A stretch of 64,000 nucleotides of DNA from Streptomyces mobaraensis NBRC 13819 = DSM 40847 (GCF_017916255.1 NZ_CP072827.1:5233501-5297500), one strand, 5' to 3'; shown: positions 34,706-46,531, counted from the first letter of the stretch. The notes: generated by a model from the sequence alone, not told the origin. Numbers and translations are program-made.

Positions 34706-36490
34706 TTGGCAACGCACAGGACTTCGAGGCGCGGAACGGCCGCGGGCGCGGCACTGGTGGTCGCGGCCCTCGTCGGGGTCACCGCCTGCGGTGGCGGAGG
34801 CGGCAGCAAGGACGACAAGGGCGGGGGCGGAGGCGGCAAGGGCCCCGGCTTCAACGCGGGCGTCGAGAAGGTCGCCAGCCCGTCCGACAAGAAGGGCGGC
34901 GAGCTGAAGTTCATCGCCACCCAGGAGGCCGACTCCTGGGACCCGCAGCGCATGTACTACGGCTTCGCCTGGGACTTCGCCCGCTACTACGTCCGCACCC
35001 TCGTCACCTCCAAGCCCGCGCCGGGCCACGAGAGCGCCGAGCTGGTGCCGGACCTGGCCACCGACCTGGGCAAGGTCTCGGACGACAAGAAGACCTACAC
35101 GTTCACCCTGAAGGACGGGATCACCTGGGAGGACGGCAGACCGATCACCGCCCAGGACATCAAGTACGGCATCGAGCGCACCTGGGCGCAGGACAAGATC
35201 TCCGGCGGCCCGACCTGGCTGATGCAGGTCCTGGACCCGGAGAAGAAGTACAAGGGCCCCTACAAGGACGACAGCAAGGACAAGCTGGGCCTGTCCGCGA
35301 TCGAGACGCCCAACGCCAAGACCATCACCTTCAAACTCGCCAAGCCCAACGGCGACTTCCTCCAGATGCTGGCGCTGCCCGCCGCGAGCCCGGTGCCCCA
35401 GGACAAGGACACCGCGGAGAAGTACAGCCTGCGGCCGTTCTCCAGCGGACCGTACAAGTTCGAGTCGTACAACCCCAACAAGAGCATGGTCCTCGTCCGC
35501 AACGACAAGTGGAACAAGGACTCCGACAAGGTCCGCAAGGCGCTGCCGGACAAGATCTCGGTCAAGTTCACCACCAACGCGGACGCGATGGACAGCGACC
35601 TGATCGCGGGCAACTACGACGTCGACCTCAACGCCACCGGCATGGGCTCGGCCGGCCGCCAGAAGGCGCTCCAGACCGCCAAGGGCAACCTGGACAACCC
35701 GCAGACCGGCTTCATCCGGTACGCGGCCTTCCCCAAGTCCGTCGCGCCGTTCGACAACGAGCACTGCCGCAAGGCGGTCATCTACGGCGCCGACCACACC
35801 TCCCTCCAGACCGCCCGCGGCGGCCCCCAGGCGGGCGGTGACATCGGCCTCAACATGATCCCGCCGGCCGTCACCGGGCACGACGGGTCCTACGACCCGT
35901 ACAACCTCAAGCAGGGCGCGCCCGACCCCGACAAGGCCCGCGCGGAGCTGAAGGCGTGCGGCAAGCCGGACGGCTTCAAGACCACCATCGCGGTGCGGAA
36001 CAACAAGCCGCAGGAGATCGCCACGGCCGAGTCGCTCCAGGCGTCCCTGAAGAAGATCGGCATCGAGACGCAGATCGACCAGTACGACGGCGCGCAGTCG
36101 TCGACCGTCGTCGGCGCCCCGGCGAACGTGAAGAACAAGAACTACGGGATCATCGTCTTCGGCTGGGGCGCGGACTTCCCCAGCGGCCAGGGCTTCCTCC
36201 AGCCCATCGTGGACGGCCGGTTCATCCTCGACACCGCCAACCAGAACTACCCCGAGCTCAACGACCCCGAGGTCAACAAGCTGATGGACCAGGCCATCGC
36301 GGAGAGCGACCCGAAGAAGGCGGGGGCGATCTATCAGGAGGCCGACAAGAAGGTCATGGAGGGCGCCTGGTACCTGCCCTTCACCTACGAGAAGAACATC
36401 ATCTGGCGCAGCTCCCGGCTGACCAACGTCTACACGACGGACGCCTTCAACGGCCGGTACGACTACCAGGCCCTGGGCGTCGTCAAGTGA
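34706..36490 (+). CDS. Oligopeptide ABC importer, solute-binding lipoprotein (family 5)
   Basis: A 594-residue binding protein. A lipoprotein signal ends LVGVTAC with the lipidated Cys28, then comes a Gly/Lys linker and the SBP_bac_5 fold (DLGKVSDDKKTYTFTLKDGITWEDGRPITAQDIKYGIERT). The start is the rare TTG at 34706, preceded by GGAGG with a 10-base spacer. It should capture peptides outside the membrane for the two permeases. It lies between the two permease genes. Confidence 0.93.
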   Translation: MATHRTSRRGTAAGAALVVAALVGVTACGGGGGSKDDKGGGGGGKGPGFNAGVEKVASPSDKKGGELKFIATQEADSWDPQRMYYGFAWDFARYYVRTLVTSKPAPGHESAELVPDLATDLGKVSDDKKTYTFTLKDGITWEDGRPITAQDIKYGIERTWAQDKISGGPTWLMQVLDPEKKYKGPYKDDSKDKLGLSAIETPNAKTITFKLAKPNGDFLQMLALPAASPVPQDKDTAEKYSLRPFSSGPYKFESYNPNKSMVLVRNDKWNKDSDKVRKALPDKISVKFTTNADAMDSDLIAGNYDVDLNATGMGSAGRQKALQTAKGNLDNPQTGFIRYAAFPKSVAPFDNEHCRKAVIYGADHTSLQTARGGPQAGGDIGLNMIPPAVTGHDGSYDPYNLKQGAPDPDKARAELKACGKPDGFKTTIAVRNNKPQEIATAESLQASLKKIGIETQIDQYDGAQSSTVVGAPANVKNKNYGIIVFGWGADFPSGQGFLQPIVDGRFILDTANQNYPELNDPEVNKLMDQAIAESDPKKAGAIYQEADKKVMEGAWYLPFTYEKNIIWRSSRLTNVYTTDAFNGRYDYQALGVVK

Positions 36491-36579
36491 CGGCGCCCGG
36501 CCCGCACAGCCCGCAGTCGATCGTCCATCCGCTCCTCCGGCACTCCCGCCGCTAGGCCCGAAGGGCAGGTGAGGGCCGA

Positions 36580-37628
<1,049 letters not shown>

Positions 37629-37632
<4 letters not shown>

Positions 37633-38729
37633 CCACCACCCCCGAGCCGGCCGTCGAGACGGCCGCGGAGCCGCCGGGCGACCGCGCCTATCTGGACGTC
37701 CGCGACCTGCGCATCCACTTCCCGACCGACGACGGCGTGGTCAAGTCCGTCGACGGGCTCTCCTTCAAGCTGGAGAAGGGCCGCACGCTCGGCATCGTCG
37801 GCGAGTCCGGCTCCGGCAAGTCCGTCAGCTCGCTCGGGATCATGGGCCTGCACACCGTCGGCCAGTACGGCCGGCGCAAGGCCCGGATCTCCGGGGAGAT
37901 CTGGCTGGACGGGCGGGAACTGCTCACCGCCGACCCCGAGGAGGTCCGCCGGCTGCGCGGCCGCGAAATGGCGATGATCTTCCAGGACCCGCTGTCCGCC
38001 ATGCACCCCTACTTCACCATCGGCGCGCAGATAGCCGAGGCGTACCGGATCCACCACGACACCGACAAGAAGACCGCCCGCAAGCGGGCCGTCGAACTCC
38101 TCGACCGCGTCGGCATCCCGCAGCCCGACCGCCGGGTGGACGACTACCCGCACCAGTTCTCCGGCGGCATGCGGCAGCGCGCGATGATCGCCATGGCGCT
38201 GGTCAACAACCCCGCCCTGCTCATCGCGGACGAGCCCACGACCGCCCTCGACGTCACCGTCCAGGCGCAGATCCTCGACCTCATCCGCGACCTGCAGAAG
38301 GAGTTCGGCTCCGCCGTCATCATCATCACCCACGACCTGGGCGTGGTCGCCGAACTGGCCGACGACATCCTCGTCATGTACGGCGGCCGCTGCGTCGAAC
38401 GCGGCCCGGCCGAGCAGGTCTTCTACGAGCCCCAGCACCCGTACACCTGGGGCCTGCTCGGCTCCATGCCGCGCATCGACCGTGAGCAGACCGAACGGCT
38501 GATCCCGGTCAAGGGCTCCCCGCCCAGCCTGATCAACGTGCCGCCCGGCTGCGCCTTCAGCCCGCGCTGCCCGTACGCCGACGTGCCGGCGGAAGGGGTC
38601 ACCCGGACCGTACGGCCCGAACTCCGGCCGGTGACGGGGGAGAAGAGCCGGGGCCACGTCGCCGCCTGCCACATGGCGCAGGAGGAACGGACGCGGATCT
38701 GGACCGAAGAGATCGCTCCCAAGCTGTGA
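37629..38729 (+). CDS. Oligopeptide ABC importer, ATPase (DppD/OppD type)
   Basis: A 366-residue ATPase. Walker A is [13 protein letters not shown], the Q-loop is [14 protein letters not shown], the signature is [16 protein letters not shown], Walker B is [14 protein letters not shown] and the H-loop is [12 protein letters not shown]. The C-terminal oligopeptide-type extension, [16 protein letters not shown] to [13 protein letters not shown], carries the conserved cysteines seen in peptide importers. The ATG overlaps the upstream stop (ATGA). It should pair with the next ATPase under the two permeases. Confidence 0.94.
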
Positions 38730-38740
38730 AGGACCGAGCT

Positions 38741-39841
<1,101 letters not shown>

Positions 39842-39915
39842 GCGAACGGGCCCCGCGAGGGAACCCTCCCAGGGCGGGACAAGGGGGACACCCGGCCGAC
39901 CGGTAAGAATGTCGC

Positions 39916-40623
39916 GTGCTCACCGATCTGTTCTCCCCCTCCGTCCAGCACTGGCTGGACATCGTCGGGATCTTCGTCTTCGCGATCTCCGGCGCGCTGC
40001 TCGGCGTCCGCAAGAACTTCGACGTCTTCGGCATGGCGGTGCTGGCGGAGGTCACGGCACTGGGCGGAGGTCTCTTCCGGGACCTGGTCATCGGTGCCGT
40101 GCCGCCCGCGGCCTTCAGCGACCTCGGCTACTTCGTCACCCCGCTGATCGCCACGCTGATCGTCTTCTTCCTGCACCCCGAGGTGGAACGGATCACCAGT
40201 GCGGTGAACGTCTTCGACGCCGCCGGGCTCGGCCTCTTCTGCGTCACCGGGACGGTCAAGGCGTACGCCCACGGGCTCGGCCTCACCCAGTCCGCCACCC
40301 TCGGACTGGCCACCGCGGTGGGCGGGGGAGTGCTGCGCGACGTCCTCGCCCACGAGGTCCCGTCGCTGCTGCGCTGGGACCGCGACCTGTACGCCGTCCC
40401 CGCCATGGCCGGCGCCACGACGGCGGCCCTGATGCTGAAGTTCGGCGCGCTGCACGGCGCCACCAACGCCATCCCGGTCGTCGTCGGGTGCGGACTGCGG
40501 CTGCTCGCGATGCGCTTCCACTGGCGGGCCCCGCGCGCCTGGCACCGGAGGAGCGCGGCGGCGGAGGAGGTGGCGCCCGGTGTCGGGCCGAATGCCACGC
40601 CGCGTAAGGCTACCCGCCGGTAA
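39916..40623 (+). CDS. TRIC-like (UPF0126) membrane channel protein
   Basis: A 235-residue protein with about seven hydrophobic segments arranged as two repeats. Each repeat carries a glycine motif: TALGGGLFRDLVIG and TAVGGGVLRDVLAHEVPSLL. These are signatures of bacterial TRIC-type cation channels (the former UPF0126). It probably forms a homotrimeric cation channel in the membrane. The GTG start has no clear ribosome site; AAGAAT lies just before it. Confidence 0.88.
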   Translation: MLTDLFSPSVQHWLDIVGIFVFAISGALLGVRKNFDVFGMAVLAEVTALGGGLFRDLVIGAVPPAAFSDLGYFVTPLIATLIVFFLHPEVERITSAVNVFDAAGLGLFCVTGTVKAYAHGLGLTQSATLGLATAVGGGVLRDVLAHEVPSLLRWDRDLYAVPAMAGATTAALMLKFGALHGATNAIPVVVGCGLRLLAMRFHWRAPRAWHRRSAAAEEVAPGVGPNATPRKATRR

Positions 40624-40634
40624 CCTACCGGTAG

Positions 40635-40640
40635 TACGGT
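40635..40640 (+). promoter_or_regulatory. -10 element (TACGGT) of a probable leaderless thioesterase transcript
   Basis: TACGGT ends 6 bases before the ATG at 40647. A short palindrome CTACCGGTAG (40625-40634) sits directly upstream and may be an operator. Confidence 0.5.
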
Positions 40641-40646
40641 GCCCGC

Positions 40647-41504
40647 ATGGCACTGGCAAGCATCGGCAACAGCGAGTTCGACCGGGACACCGCGATCACG
40701 CCGCGCGCCCCGGGCGTCACCGGGGACGGCACCGCCGAACACGACGTCCACATCCACCAGGGCTGGACGCTCTTCGGCGCGGCCAACGGCGGCTACCTCC
40801 TCGCCACCGCGGCGCGCGCCCTCGCGGACACCCTCCCGCACCCCGACCCGTTCACCGTCACCGCCCACTACCTGAGCGCCACCCGGCCGGGCCCGGCCGT
40901 CGTCCGCAGCAGCCGGGCGCACACCCGGCGGTCGCTCTCCACCGGCCAGGCGAGCCTGTTCCAGACGGCCGGCGACGGCACCGAGGTGGAACGGCTGCGG
41001 GTGCTCGCCACGTACGGCGACCTGGACGCGCTCCCCGAGGACGTGCGCACCACCGCCAAGCCGCCGGAGCTGCCGCCGCGCGAGCACTGCGTCTCCCGCG
41101 ACGGCCTCGGCGACGGCGAGGGCTTCGGCGCCGCCGAGATCGTCGCCCGTCTCGACCTGGCGCTCGACCCGGCCACCGCCGGCTGGGCGACCGGCGGGCC
41201 GACGGGCCCGGGCGAGATGCGCGGCTGGTTCGACTTCGCGGACGGCCGCGACCCGGACCCGCTCTCCCTCCTCCTGGCCGCCGACGCGCTCCCGCCCACG
41301 ACGTTCGACCTGGGCGTCATCGCCTGGGTCCCGACGGTCGAACTCACCGTCCACGTCCGCCGCCGACCCGCCCCGGGCCCCCTCCGCATCGCGGTCGTCA
41401 CCCGCAACCTCGCGGGCGGCTTCCTGGAGGAGGACGCGGAGATCTGGGACAGCGCGGACCGGCTGGTGGCGCAGTCGCGGCAGCTGGCGCGACTGCTGTC
41501 CTGA
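40647..41504 (+). CDS. Acyl-CoA thioesterase-like protein (double hot-dog)
   Basis: A 285-residue protein resembling TesB-type/4HBT_3 thioesterases. The N-terminal hot-dog has QGWTLFGAANGGYLLATAARAL and VTAHYLSATRPGPAVV; the C-terminal one has TTFDLGVIAWVPTVELTVHVRRRPAPGPL. It should hydrolyse acyl-CoA thioesters. The substrate is unknown. It is well separated by start and stop from both neighbours and appears to have its own promoter. Confidence 0.8.
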   Translation: MALASIGNSEFDRDTAITPRAPGVTGDGTAEHDVHIHQGWTLFGAANGGYLLATAARALADTLPHPDPFTVTAHYLSATRPGPAVVRSSRAHTRRSLSTGQASLFQTAGDGTEVERLRVLATYGDLDALPEDVRTTAKPPELPPREHCVSRDGLGDGEGFGAAEIVARLDLALDPATAGWATGGPTGPGEMRGWFDFADGRDPDPLSLLLAADALPPTTFDLGVIAWVPTVELTVHVRRRPAPGPLRIAVVTRNLAGGFLEEDAEIWDSADRLVAQSRQLARLLS

Positions 41505-41523
41505 GGCGCGCGACCCTGGCCGG

Positions 41524-42108
41524 TCAGTCCAGCGGGCGCCCGGTGCGGGCCGCCAGCCGGGTGTGCACGTCGGCACCTTCGGGGGCCGGCCGGGCGGCGC
41601 CGAAGGCTCCCTCCTTGCCCTCGGGCGGCAGCGTCTCGGCCACCTTGAGGGCGAGCTCGGACAGCTCCGGGTCGAGGGTCACGGGTCGGCCGAGCGCCTG
41701 GTTGAGGTCCCAGGTGTGGGTGACCAGCTCCAGCACCAGGAAGCTCACCACGCCGTGGCCGGGCGACTTCCCCCACGGCACGTCGTACTTGGCGGTCAGC
41801 AGGGACTCGTCGTCCCAGGCGGCGGCGAGCCGGTCGCCCGCCTCCGCGACGGCGGCGCCCCAGCCGTCGTCCGCCACCTGCGGGGTGGGCAGCGGCCCGC
41901 TCCGCTTGAACCCGCCGGCGGCGGCGACGCCCGCCAGAGCGCGCGCGGCGCCGACGAGATGCTGCAGCAGCCCCTTGACGTCGTACTCGGCGCACGGGGT
42001 CGGATCGGTCAGCCGTTCCGGCCGCACCTCGGCGGTGACGGCGGCCAGCTGCGCGACGGCCCGGCGCAGGTGCGGGCGAGGGTCGGGAACGTTTTCGGTG
42101 TCGGGCAC
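41524..42108 (-). CDS. TIGR03086 family (DinB-like, putative metal-binding) protein
   Basis: A 194-residue helical protein of the mycothiol-dependent maleylpyruvate-isomerase/DinB fold. Features are TDPTPCAEYDVKGLLQHLVGAAR near residue 45-65 and VLELVTHTWDLNQALGRP farther on. The histidines of these two helices could bind a divalent metal. Some relatives are mycothiol- or bacillithiol-dependent transferases, but the reaction here is unknown. GTG 42108 is chosen because GAGGAG lies 8 bases upstream; the reading to 42264 lacks family character. Confidence 0.85.
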   Translation of the reverse strand: MPDTENVPDPRPHLRRAVAQLAAVTAEVRPERLTDPTPCAEYDVKGLLQHLVGAARALAGVAAAGGFKRSGPLPTPQVADDGWGAAVAEAGDRLAAAWDDESLLTAKYDVPWGKSPGHGVVSFLVLELVTHTWDLNQALGRPVTLDPELSELALKVAETLPPEGKEGAFGAARPAPEGADVHTRLAARTGRPLD

Positions 42109-42268
42109 GGGCGGCTCTCCTCGGTGCGCTGCGGGTGGTGGTACGGGCGGATCGCCCCAGCAGAGCCTGCCGCTCAAGAACGCGGCTCGCCGTGCGCTTT
42201 TCGGCCAATATGAGGGCCGAATCGGTCCGTCCGCCACCTGTCCACCAGCCCGTCCGCCACCCACCCAT

Positions 42269-42369
42269 CAGCCCGTCCGGCGTTTGAGGACAACCGCGCG
42301 GAGCGCGGTTTCGGGGGTGCGGGGGCGGCAGCCCCTGCCGGAAACGGCGAAAGGGCGGGACTGGGGCAC
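42269..42369. repeat. Dispersed intergenic repeat, copy A
   Basis: About 100 bp starting CAGCCCGTCCGGCGTTTGAG, then a variable stem (ACCGCGCGGAGCGCGGT), then GGGGGTGCGGGGGC and a second stem, then GGAAACGGCGAAAGGGCGGG. Two more copies lie at 59381-59479 (inverted) and 59484-59581. Confidence 0.85.
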
Positions 42370-42385
42370 TCCTCCCACCGAACCG

Positions 42386-42391
42386 TAGAAT
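42386..42391 (+). promoter_or_regulatory. -10 element (TAGAAT) before the cysteine desulfurase
   Basis: TAGAAT ends 9 bases before the ATG at 42401, with no ribosome site between. A leaderless or near-leaderless start is likely. Confidence 0.5.
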
Positions 42392-42400
42392 CGTCCCACC

Positions 42401-43570
42401 ATGGCCTACCTCGACCACGCAGCCACCACTCCGATGCTCCCGGAGGCGGTGCGGGCGATGACCGCCCACCTCCCGGTAGCCGGGAACGCCTCGTCGCTGC
42501 ACGCCGCCGGGCGCGCGGCCCGCCGCACCGTCGAGGAGGCCCGCGAATCGCTCGCCGCCGCACTCGGCGCCCGCCCCAGCGAGGTCGTCTTCACCGCCGG
42601 CGGCACGGAAGCGGACAACCTCGCCGTCAAGGGCCTGTACTGGGCCCGCCGCGCGGCCGACCCCGCACGGACCCGGGTCCTCGCCAGCCCGGTGGAGCAC
42701 CACGCCGTCCTCGACGCCGTCGACTGGCTGGCGGACCACGAGGGCGCCACCGTCGAGTACCTGCCGGTCGACGCGCACGGCAGGGTGCACCCGGAGGCGC
42801 TCCGCGAGGCGATAGCCCGCGACCCGGCGAACGTCGCCCTGATCACGGTCATGTGGGCCAACAACGAGATCGGCACGATCCAGCCGATCCGTGAACTCGC
42901 CTCCGTCGCGGCCGAGTTCGGCATCCCGATGCACGCCGACGCCGTCCAGGCGGTGGGCCAGCTGGACGTGGACTTCGCCGCCTCCGGCCTGGCCGCGATG
43001 ACCGTCAGCGGCCACAAGATCGGCGGCCCGTACGGCATCGGCGCGCTGCTGCTGGGCCGCAGCCACACGCCCGTCCCCCTGCTGCACGGCGGCGGTCAGG
43101 AGCGGCACGTGCGCTCGGGCACCCTGGACGTCCCCGCGATCGCCGCCTTCGCGGTGGCGGGCACGCTGGCGGCCGAGCGCCGCGAGGAGTTCGCGCGCGA
43201 GGTCGGCGCGCTCCGCGACCGCCTGATCGCCGGCGTCCTGGAGGCCGTCCCCGACGCGGTCCTCGGCGGCGACCCGGACCCGGCGGGCCGCCTGCCCGCC
43301 AACGCCCACTTCTCCTTCCCCGGCTGCGAGGGCGACTCGCTGCTGCTCCTCCTGGACGCCCAGGGCATCGAGTGCTCGACCGGCTCGGCCTGCACCGCAG
43401 GCGTCGCCCAGCCCAGCCACGTCGTCCTCGCCACCGGTACGGATCCGGAGCTGGCCCGCGGCACGCTCCGCTTCTCGCTCGGCCACACCTCCACGGAGGC
43501 GGACGTGGCGGTGGTCCTGGAGGCGATCGGCCCGGCGGTGGAACGGGCGAGAACCGCGGGCCTGAGCTAG
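42401..43570 (+). CDS. Cysteine desulfurase (IscS/NifS type)
   Basis: A 389-residue PLP enzyme that takes sulfur from L-cysteine as a protein persulfide. The PLP lysine is Lys206 in [14 protein letters not shown] and the catalytic cysteine is Cys331 in [16 protein letters not shown]. Other conserved blocks are [12 protein letters not shown] and [10 protein letters not shown]. mnmA starts 91 bp downstream on the same strand, so the sulfur is probably relayed to MnmA for tRNA 2-thiouridine rather than to a Suf-type cluster system, none of which lies here. Confidence 0.94.
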   Translation: MAYLDHAATTPMLPEAVRAMTAHLPVAGNASSLHAAGRAARRTVEEARESLAAALGARPSEVVFTAGGTEADNLAVKGLYWARRAADPARTRVLASPVEHHAVLDAVDWLADHEGATVEYLPVDAHGRVHPEALREAIARDPANVALITVMWANNEIGTIQPIRELASVAAEFGIPMHADAVQAVGQLDVDFAASGLAAMTVSGHKIGGPYGIGALLLGRSHTPVPLLHGGGQERHVRSGTLDVPAIAAFAVAGTLAAERREEFAREVGALRDRLIAGVLEAVPDAVLGGDPDPAGRLPANAHFSFPGCEGDSLLLLLDAQGIECSTGSACTAGVAQPSHVVLATGTDPELARGTLRFSLGHTSTEADVAVVLEAIGPAVERARTAGLS

Positions 43571-43661
43571 CCGGGCCTCGGGGCGGGGCGCGACGGCCCG
43601 CGCGATGACCCCCGAAATGGGGGAGGGGACGAGATCGCGCCTCCCGTACCCTGGAGAGGCT

Positions 43662-44804
43662 ATGACTGACTTCCCGGGTGCACCCGATCCCCAGGCCCCC
43701 CGCAAGGGACTCCGCGTCCTCGCCGCCATGTCCGGCGGCGTCGATTCCGCCGTCGCCGCGGCCCGCGCCGTCGAAGCGGGCCACGACGTGACCGGCGTGC
43801 ACCTGGCCCTGTCGGCCAACCCGCAGTCCTTCCGCACCGGCGCCCGCGGCTGCTGCACCATCGAGGACTCCCGCGACGCCCGCCGCGCCGCCGACGTGAT
43901 CGGCATCCCCTTCTACTGCTGGGACCTGGCCGAGCGCTTCCGCGAGGACGTCGTCGAGGACTTCGTCGCCGAGTACGAGGCCGGCCGCACCCCCAACCCC
44001 TGCCTGCGCTGCAACGAGAAGATCAAGTTCGCGGCGCTGCTGGACAAGGCGCTCGCCCTGGGCTTCGACGCGGTCTGCACCGGCCACTACGCGACGGTCG
44101 TCCTCAACGAGGACGGCACCCGCGAGCTGCACCGCGCCAGCGACATGGCCAAGGACCAGTCGTACGTGCTCGGCGTCCTGGACGAGCGCCAGCTCGCGCA
44201 CGCGATGTTCCCCCTGGGTGACACGATCACCACCAAGGAGGAGATCCGCGCCGAGGCCGAGCGCCGCGGCCTGGCCGTCGCGAAGAAGCCGGACAGCCAC
44301 GACATCTGCTTCATCGCCGACGGCGACACCCGCGGCTTCCTCGCCAAGCGCCTCGGCACCGCCGAGGGCGACATCGTCGACGAGACCGGCGCCAAGGTCG
44401 GCACCCACGAGGGCGCCTACGGCTTCACCATCGGCCAGCGCAAGGGCCTCCGCCTCGGCCACCCGGCCCCCGACGGCAAGCCGCGCTACGTCCTCGACAT
44501 CTCCCCGGTGAACAACACCGTCACCGTGGGCCCCGCCGAGGCCCTGGACGTCTCCGCCCTCACCGCCATCCGCCCCCGCTGGTGCGGCACCGCCCCCACC
44601 GGCCCCGGCCGCTACACCGCCCAGCTCCGCGCCCACGGCGGCGAGACCCCGGTCACGGCGGAGCTCGTGGACGGCACCCTCCAGGTCACCTTCACCACTC
44701 CCGTCCGCGGCGTCGCCCCGGGCCAGGCGATCGTCCTCTACGACGGCACCCGCGTCGTCGGCTCGGCCACCATCGCCTCGACGGAACGGGCCGTCGCGGC
44801 CTGA
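43662..44804 (+). CDS. mnmA: tRNA-specific 2-thiouridylase MnmA
   Basis: A 380-residue enzyme that thiolates U34 of tRNA for Glu, Gln and Lys. The PP-loop SGGVDS lies at 24-29. The two reactive cysteines fit Cys114 in [12 protein letters not shown] and Cys216 in [11 protein letters not shown]. The C-terminal barrel region (GQRKGLRLG onward) is complete. GGAGAGG lies right before ATG 43662; the reading from 43605 has no family N-terminus. It follows the cysteine desulfurase that can supply its sulfur. Confidence 0.95.
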   Translation: MTDFPGAPDPQAPRKGLRVLAAMSGGVDSAVAAARAVEAGHDVTGVHLALSANPQSFRTGARGCCTIEDSRDARRAADVIGIPFYCWDLAERFREDVVEDFVAEYEAGRTPNPCLRCNEKIKFAALLDKALALGFDAVCTGHYATVVLNEDGTRELHRASDMAKDQSYVLGVLDERQLAHAMFPLGDTITTKEEIRAEAERRGLAVAKKPDSHDICFIADGDTRGFLAKRLGTAEGDIVDETGAKVGTHEGAYGFTIGQRKGLRLGHPAPDGKPRYVLDISPVNNTVTVGPAEALDVSALTAIRPRWCGTAPTGPGRYTAQLRAHGGETPVTAELVDGTLQVTFTTPVRGVAPGQAIVLYDGTRVVGSATIASTERAVAA

Positions 44805-44888
44805 ACGGAGCCCGCTGCTCCTGGGCGCGGCCGACTCGACGTCGCCGCACGGCGGTTCACCGGAGCCTTCGGGCGGGCCGGGGAACCG

Positions 44889-45467
44889 TCACCCCTCACT
44901 CGGCGGGGTGTCCCGACGGACGCCGAGGATGATGTCGGCGGCGCGGTCGATGACCGCCGCGCGGGTGGTGCCGGGGTGGTCGGCGGCGAGGAAGTGGCTG
45001 CCGATGGCCGTGCAGAAGGCGAGCAGGGCGCGGGCCTCGACCTCGTCGGGGTCGGCGCAGGTGACGCCGAGCGCGTCGCGCACCAGCTGGATGCGCTTGT
45101 TGTCGACGCGGCGCAGGCGCTCGGCGACGGCCTGGTCGCGGCGGGCCCACTCGCGGATGGCGAGGTCGATGGGGAGTAGGCGGTCGCCGGAGAAGGTGAG
45201 CTGCCCGGCCAGGCGGACCTTTTCCCGTACGTCGCCGCCCTCACGCTCGACCCGGGCGATGACGTCGTCGACGCTCTCGCGCTCCCAGGCGTCCAGCATC
45301 GCCGTCAACAGGGCCTCGCGGTCGGCGAAGTACCCGTAGAAGCCGCCTTTGGTGACCCCCATCGCCTTGGCGAGCGCCTCGACCCGCACCGAGTCCACCC
45401 CGCCTGAGGCCAGGGCCGCCAGCCCCGCCTCGATCCACTTCTCCCGCGGGGTACGCAACGCGCCCAT
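44889..45467 (-). CDS. TetR-family transcriptional regulator
   Basis: A 192-residue repressor. The N-terminal HTH is LASGGVDSVRVEALAKAMGVTKGGFYGYFADREALLTAML, followed by an all-helical ligand domain. It is divergent from a small monooxygenase gene, with two operator-like dyads in the 102-bp intergenic region, so it probably represses that gene and itself until a small molecule binds. Convergent with mnmA. Confidence 0.92.
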   Translation of the reverse strand: MGALRTPREKWIEAGLAALASGGVDSVRVEALAKAMGVTKGGFYGYFADREALLTAMLDAWERESVDDVIARVEREGGDVREKVRLAGQLTFSGDRLLPIDLAIREWARRDQAVAERLRRVDNKRIQLVRDALGVTCADPDEVEARALLAFCTAIGSHFLAADHPGTTRAAVIDRAADIILGVRRDTPPSEG

Positions 45468-45495
45468 CTGTGGCCCACCTCACCCTGTCCATCCG

Positions 45496-45514
45496 ATTGT
45501 ACGGAGCCGTATAT
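45496..45514. promoter_or_regulatory. Operator-like dyad 1, TTGTACGG-AG-CCGTAT type
   Basis: TACGG-AG-CCGTA is a perfect dyad within TTGTACGGAGCCGTATAT. It lies 29 bp upstream of the TetR start. Confidence 0.65.
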
Positions 45515-45528
45515 CGCCCTACTCTGGC

Positions 45529-45548
45529 GTTGTACGGCATCGTATAAC
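45529..45548. promoter_or_regulatory. Operator-like dyad 2, TTGTACGG-CA-TCGTAT type
   Basis: TTGTACGGCATCGTATAA resembles site 1 at 14 of 18 positions, with centres about 33 bp (three helical turns) apart. It overlaps a TATAAC that could be the -10 of the monooxygenase gene. Confidence 0.6.
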
Positions 45549-45569
45549 TGTCCGGGAGAGGACACCCCC

Positions 45570-45857
45570 ATGGCGTTCGGTTTCGTTGCCTTCCACTACC
45601 CCGCCCCCGAGCACCTCGACGCGTTCGTCCGCGAGGCCCACCAAGTCGCCGAGGCGGCGCGGCGGCAGCCCGGATTCCTGTCCGTCGGGGTCTGGGTCAC
45701 CCCGGACGGCGACGCCGTCGTCACCACCGGGGCGTACGAGTCCGAGGCGGCCTTCGTGGCGGCGTCCGAGGTCGGCCGCGAGATGGGCGCGACGCCGGAC
45801 GGCATCAGCGACCTGGAAGTGAAGCCCCGCGAGGTCCACTTCCTCGTGTCGCGCTGA
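45570..45857 (+). CDS. Small monooxygenase-like protein (ABM fold)
   Basis: A 95-residue dimeric-barrel protein of the antibiotic-biosynthesis-monooxygenase type. Features include FGFVAFHYPAPEHLDAFVREAHQVAEAARRQPGFLSVGVWVTPDGDAVVTTGAYESEAAFVAA. Such proteins oxidise quinone-like or aromatic substrates or act as chaperone-like binders; the substrate is unknown. GAGAGGA lies 7 bases upstream of the ATG. Being divergent from a TetR gene suggests induction by its substrate. Confidence 0.82.
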   Translation: MAFGFVAFHYPAPEHLDAFVREAHQVAEAARRQPGFLSVGVWVTPDGDAVVTTGAYESEAAFVAASEVGREMGATPDGISDLEVKPREVHFLVSR

Positions 45858-45908
45858 CGAACTGTTCCGCCCTGCCCGACAGTTCGACGCCACCCACGAG
45901 GAGCGATG

Positions 45909-46406
45909 ATGACCGACCCCGTTGCCCGCCCGCGGGTTGCGGACCGGGTGCGCCACATCCCGGTGCCGCCCGCCGCGCACGCGCTCAGCACACTGCCGCG
46001 GATCGACTACGAGAACGCCGTGCTCGCCGAACCCGACCCGGCACCGGACCGCACCGCCCTGCGATGGGCGCGAGCCGTTCTGGAAGACGCGGACGCCGAG
46101 ACGCGCCAGGCCCTCACCCAGGGCTGGACGTCGCTCGGCCTCGCCCTCGCACCGGCCGGATCCGACGGCCACGTACTCGGCTGGCGAGTGCGCGGCAGCA
46201 CCCCGGACGCCGTGCTCCTCGCCGCCGACGCCACCCGGGGACTCCGCGGCGAGCTGCTCTTCCAACGGGCACAAGGCACGCTCCTGTTGGCCTGTTTCAT
46301 CCGACTGGACGACGACGCGGCACGCGCCTTGTGGGCCCAGGTCGAGAGTCACCACCCCCAGGTCATGCACCGCCTTCTCGAACAGGCCGTATCCCGGGCG
46401 ACGTGA
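45909..46406 (+). CDS. Uncharacterised protein beside the monooxygenase
   Basis: A 165-residue soluble protein. The central and C-terminal part, WTSLGLALAPAGSDGHVLGWRVRGSTPDAVLLAADATRGLRGELLFQRAQGTLLLACFIRLDD, suggests a START/SRPBCC-like barrel, ending in a helix (ARALWAQVESHHPQVMHRLLEQAV). I cannot name a family. I prefer ATG 45909, since AGGAG lies 5 bases upstream; the adjacent ATG at 45906 is closer to that site. It is 51 bp after the monooxygenase gene and probably in its operon. Confidence 0.75.
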   Translation: MTDPVARPRVADRVRHIPVPPAAHALSTLPRIDYENAVLAEPDPAPDRTALRWARAVLEDADAETRQALTQGWTSLGLALAPAGSDGHVLGWRVRGSTPDAVLLAADATRGLRGELLFQRAQGTLLLACFIRLDDDAARALWAQVESHHPQVMHRLLEQAVSRAT

Positions 46407-46531
46407 CCGGGCGGGACGCCTGGTGGCCGGGCATCGGAGGTCTGTCGGCGGTGGCCGCGGCCTGTCGGTGGTCCGTCGGTGGAGGCCGCGAGGGTGAACG
46501 GGTTGCCGCCCAGCGCAAGGAGCCTGTCATC

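Noticed and set aside
38726..38740. GTG overlapping the DppD stop as the DppF start
   Set aside because: It lacks a ribosome site, whereas GTG 38741 has AAGGA with a 7-base spacer. Coupled translation from 38726 cannot be excluded.
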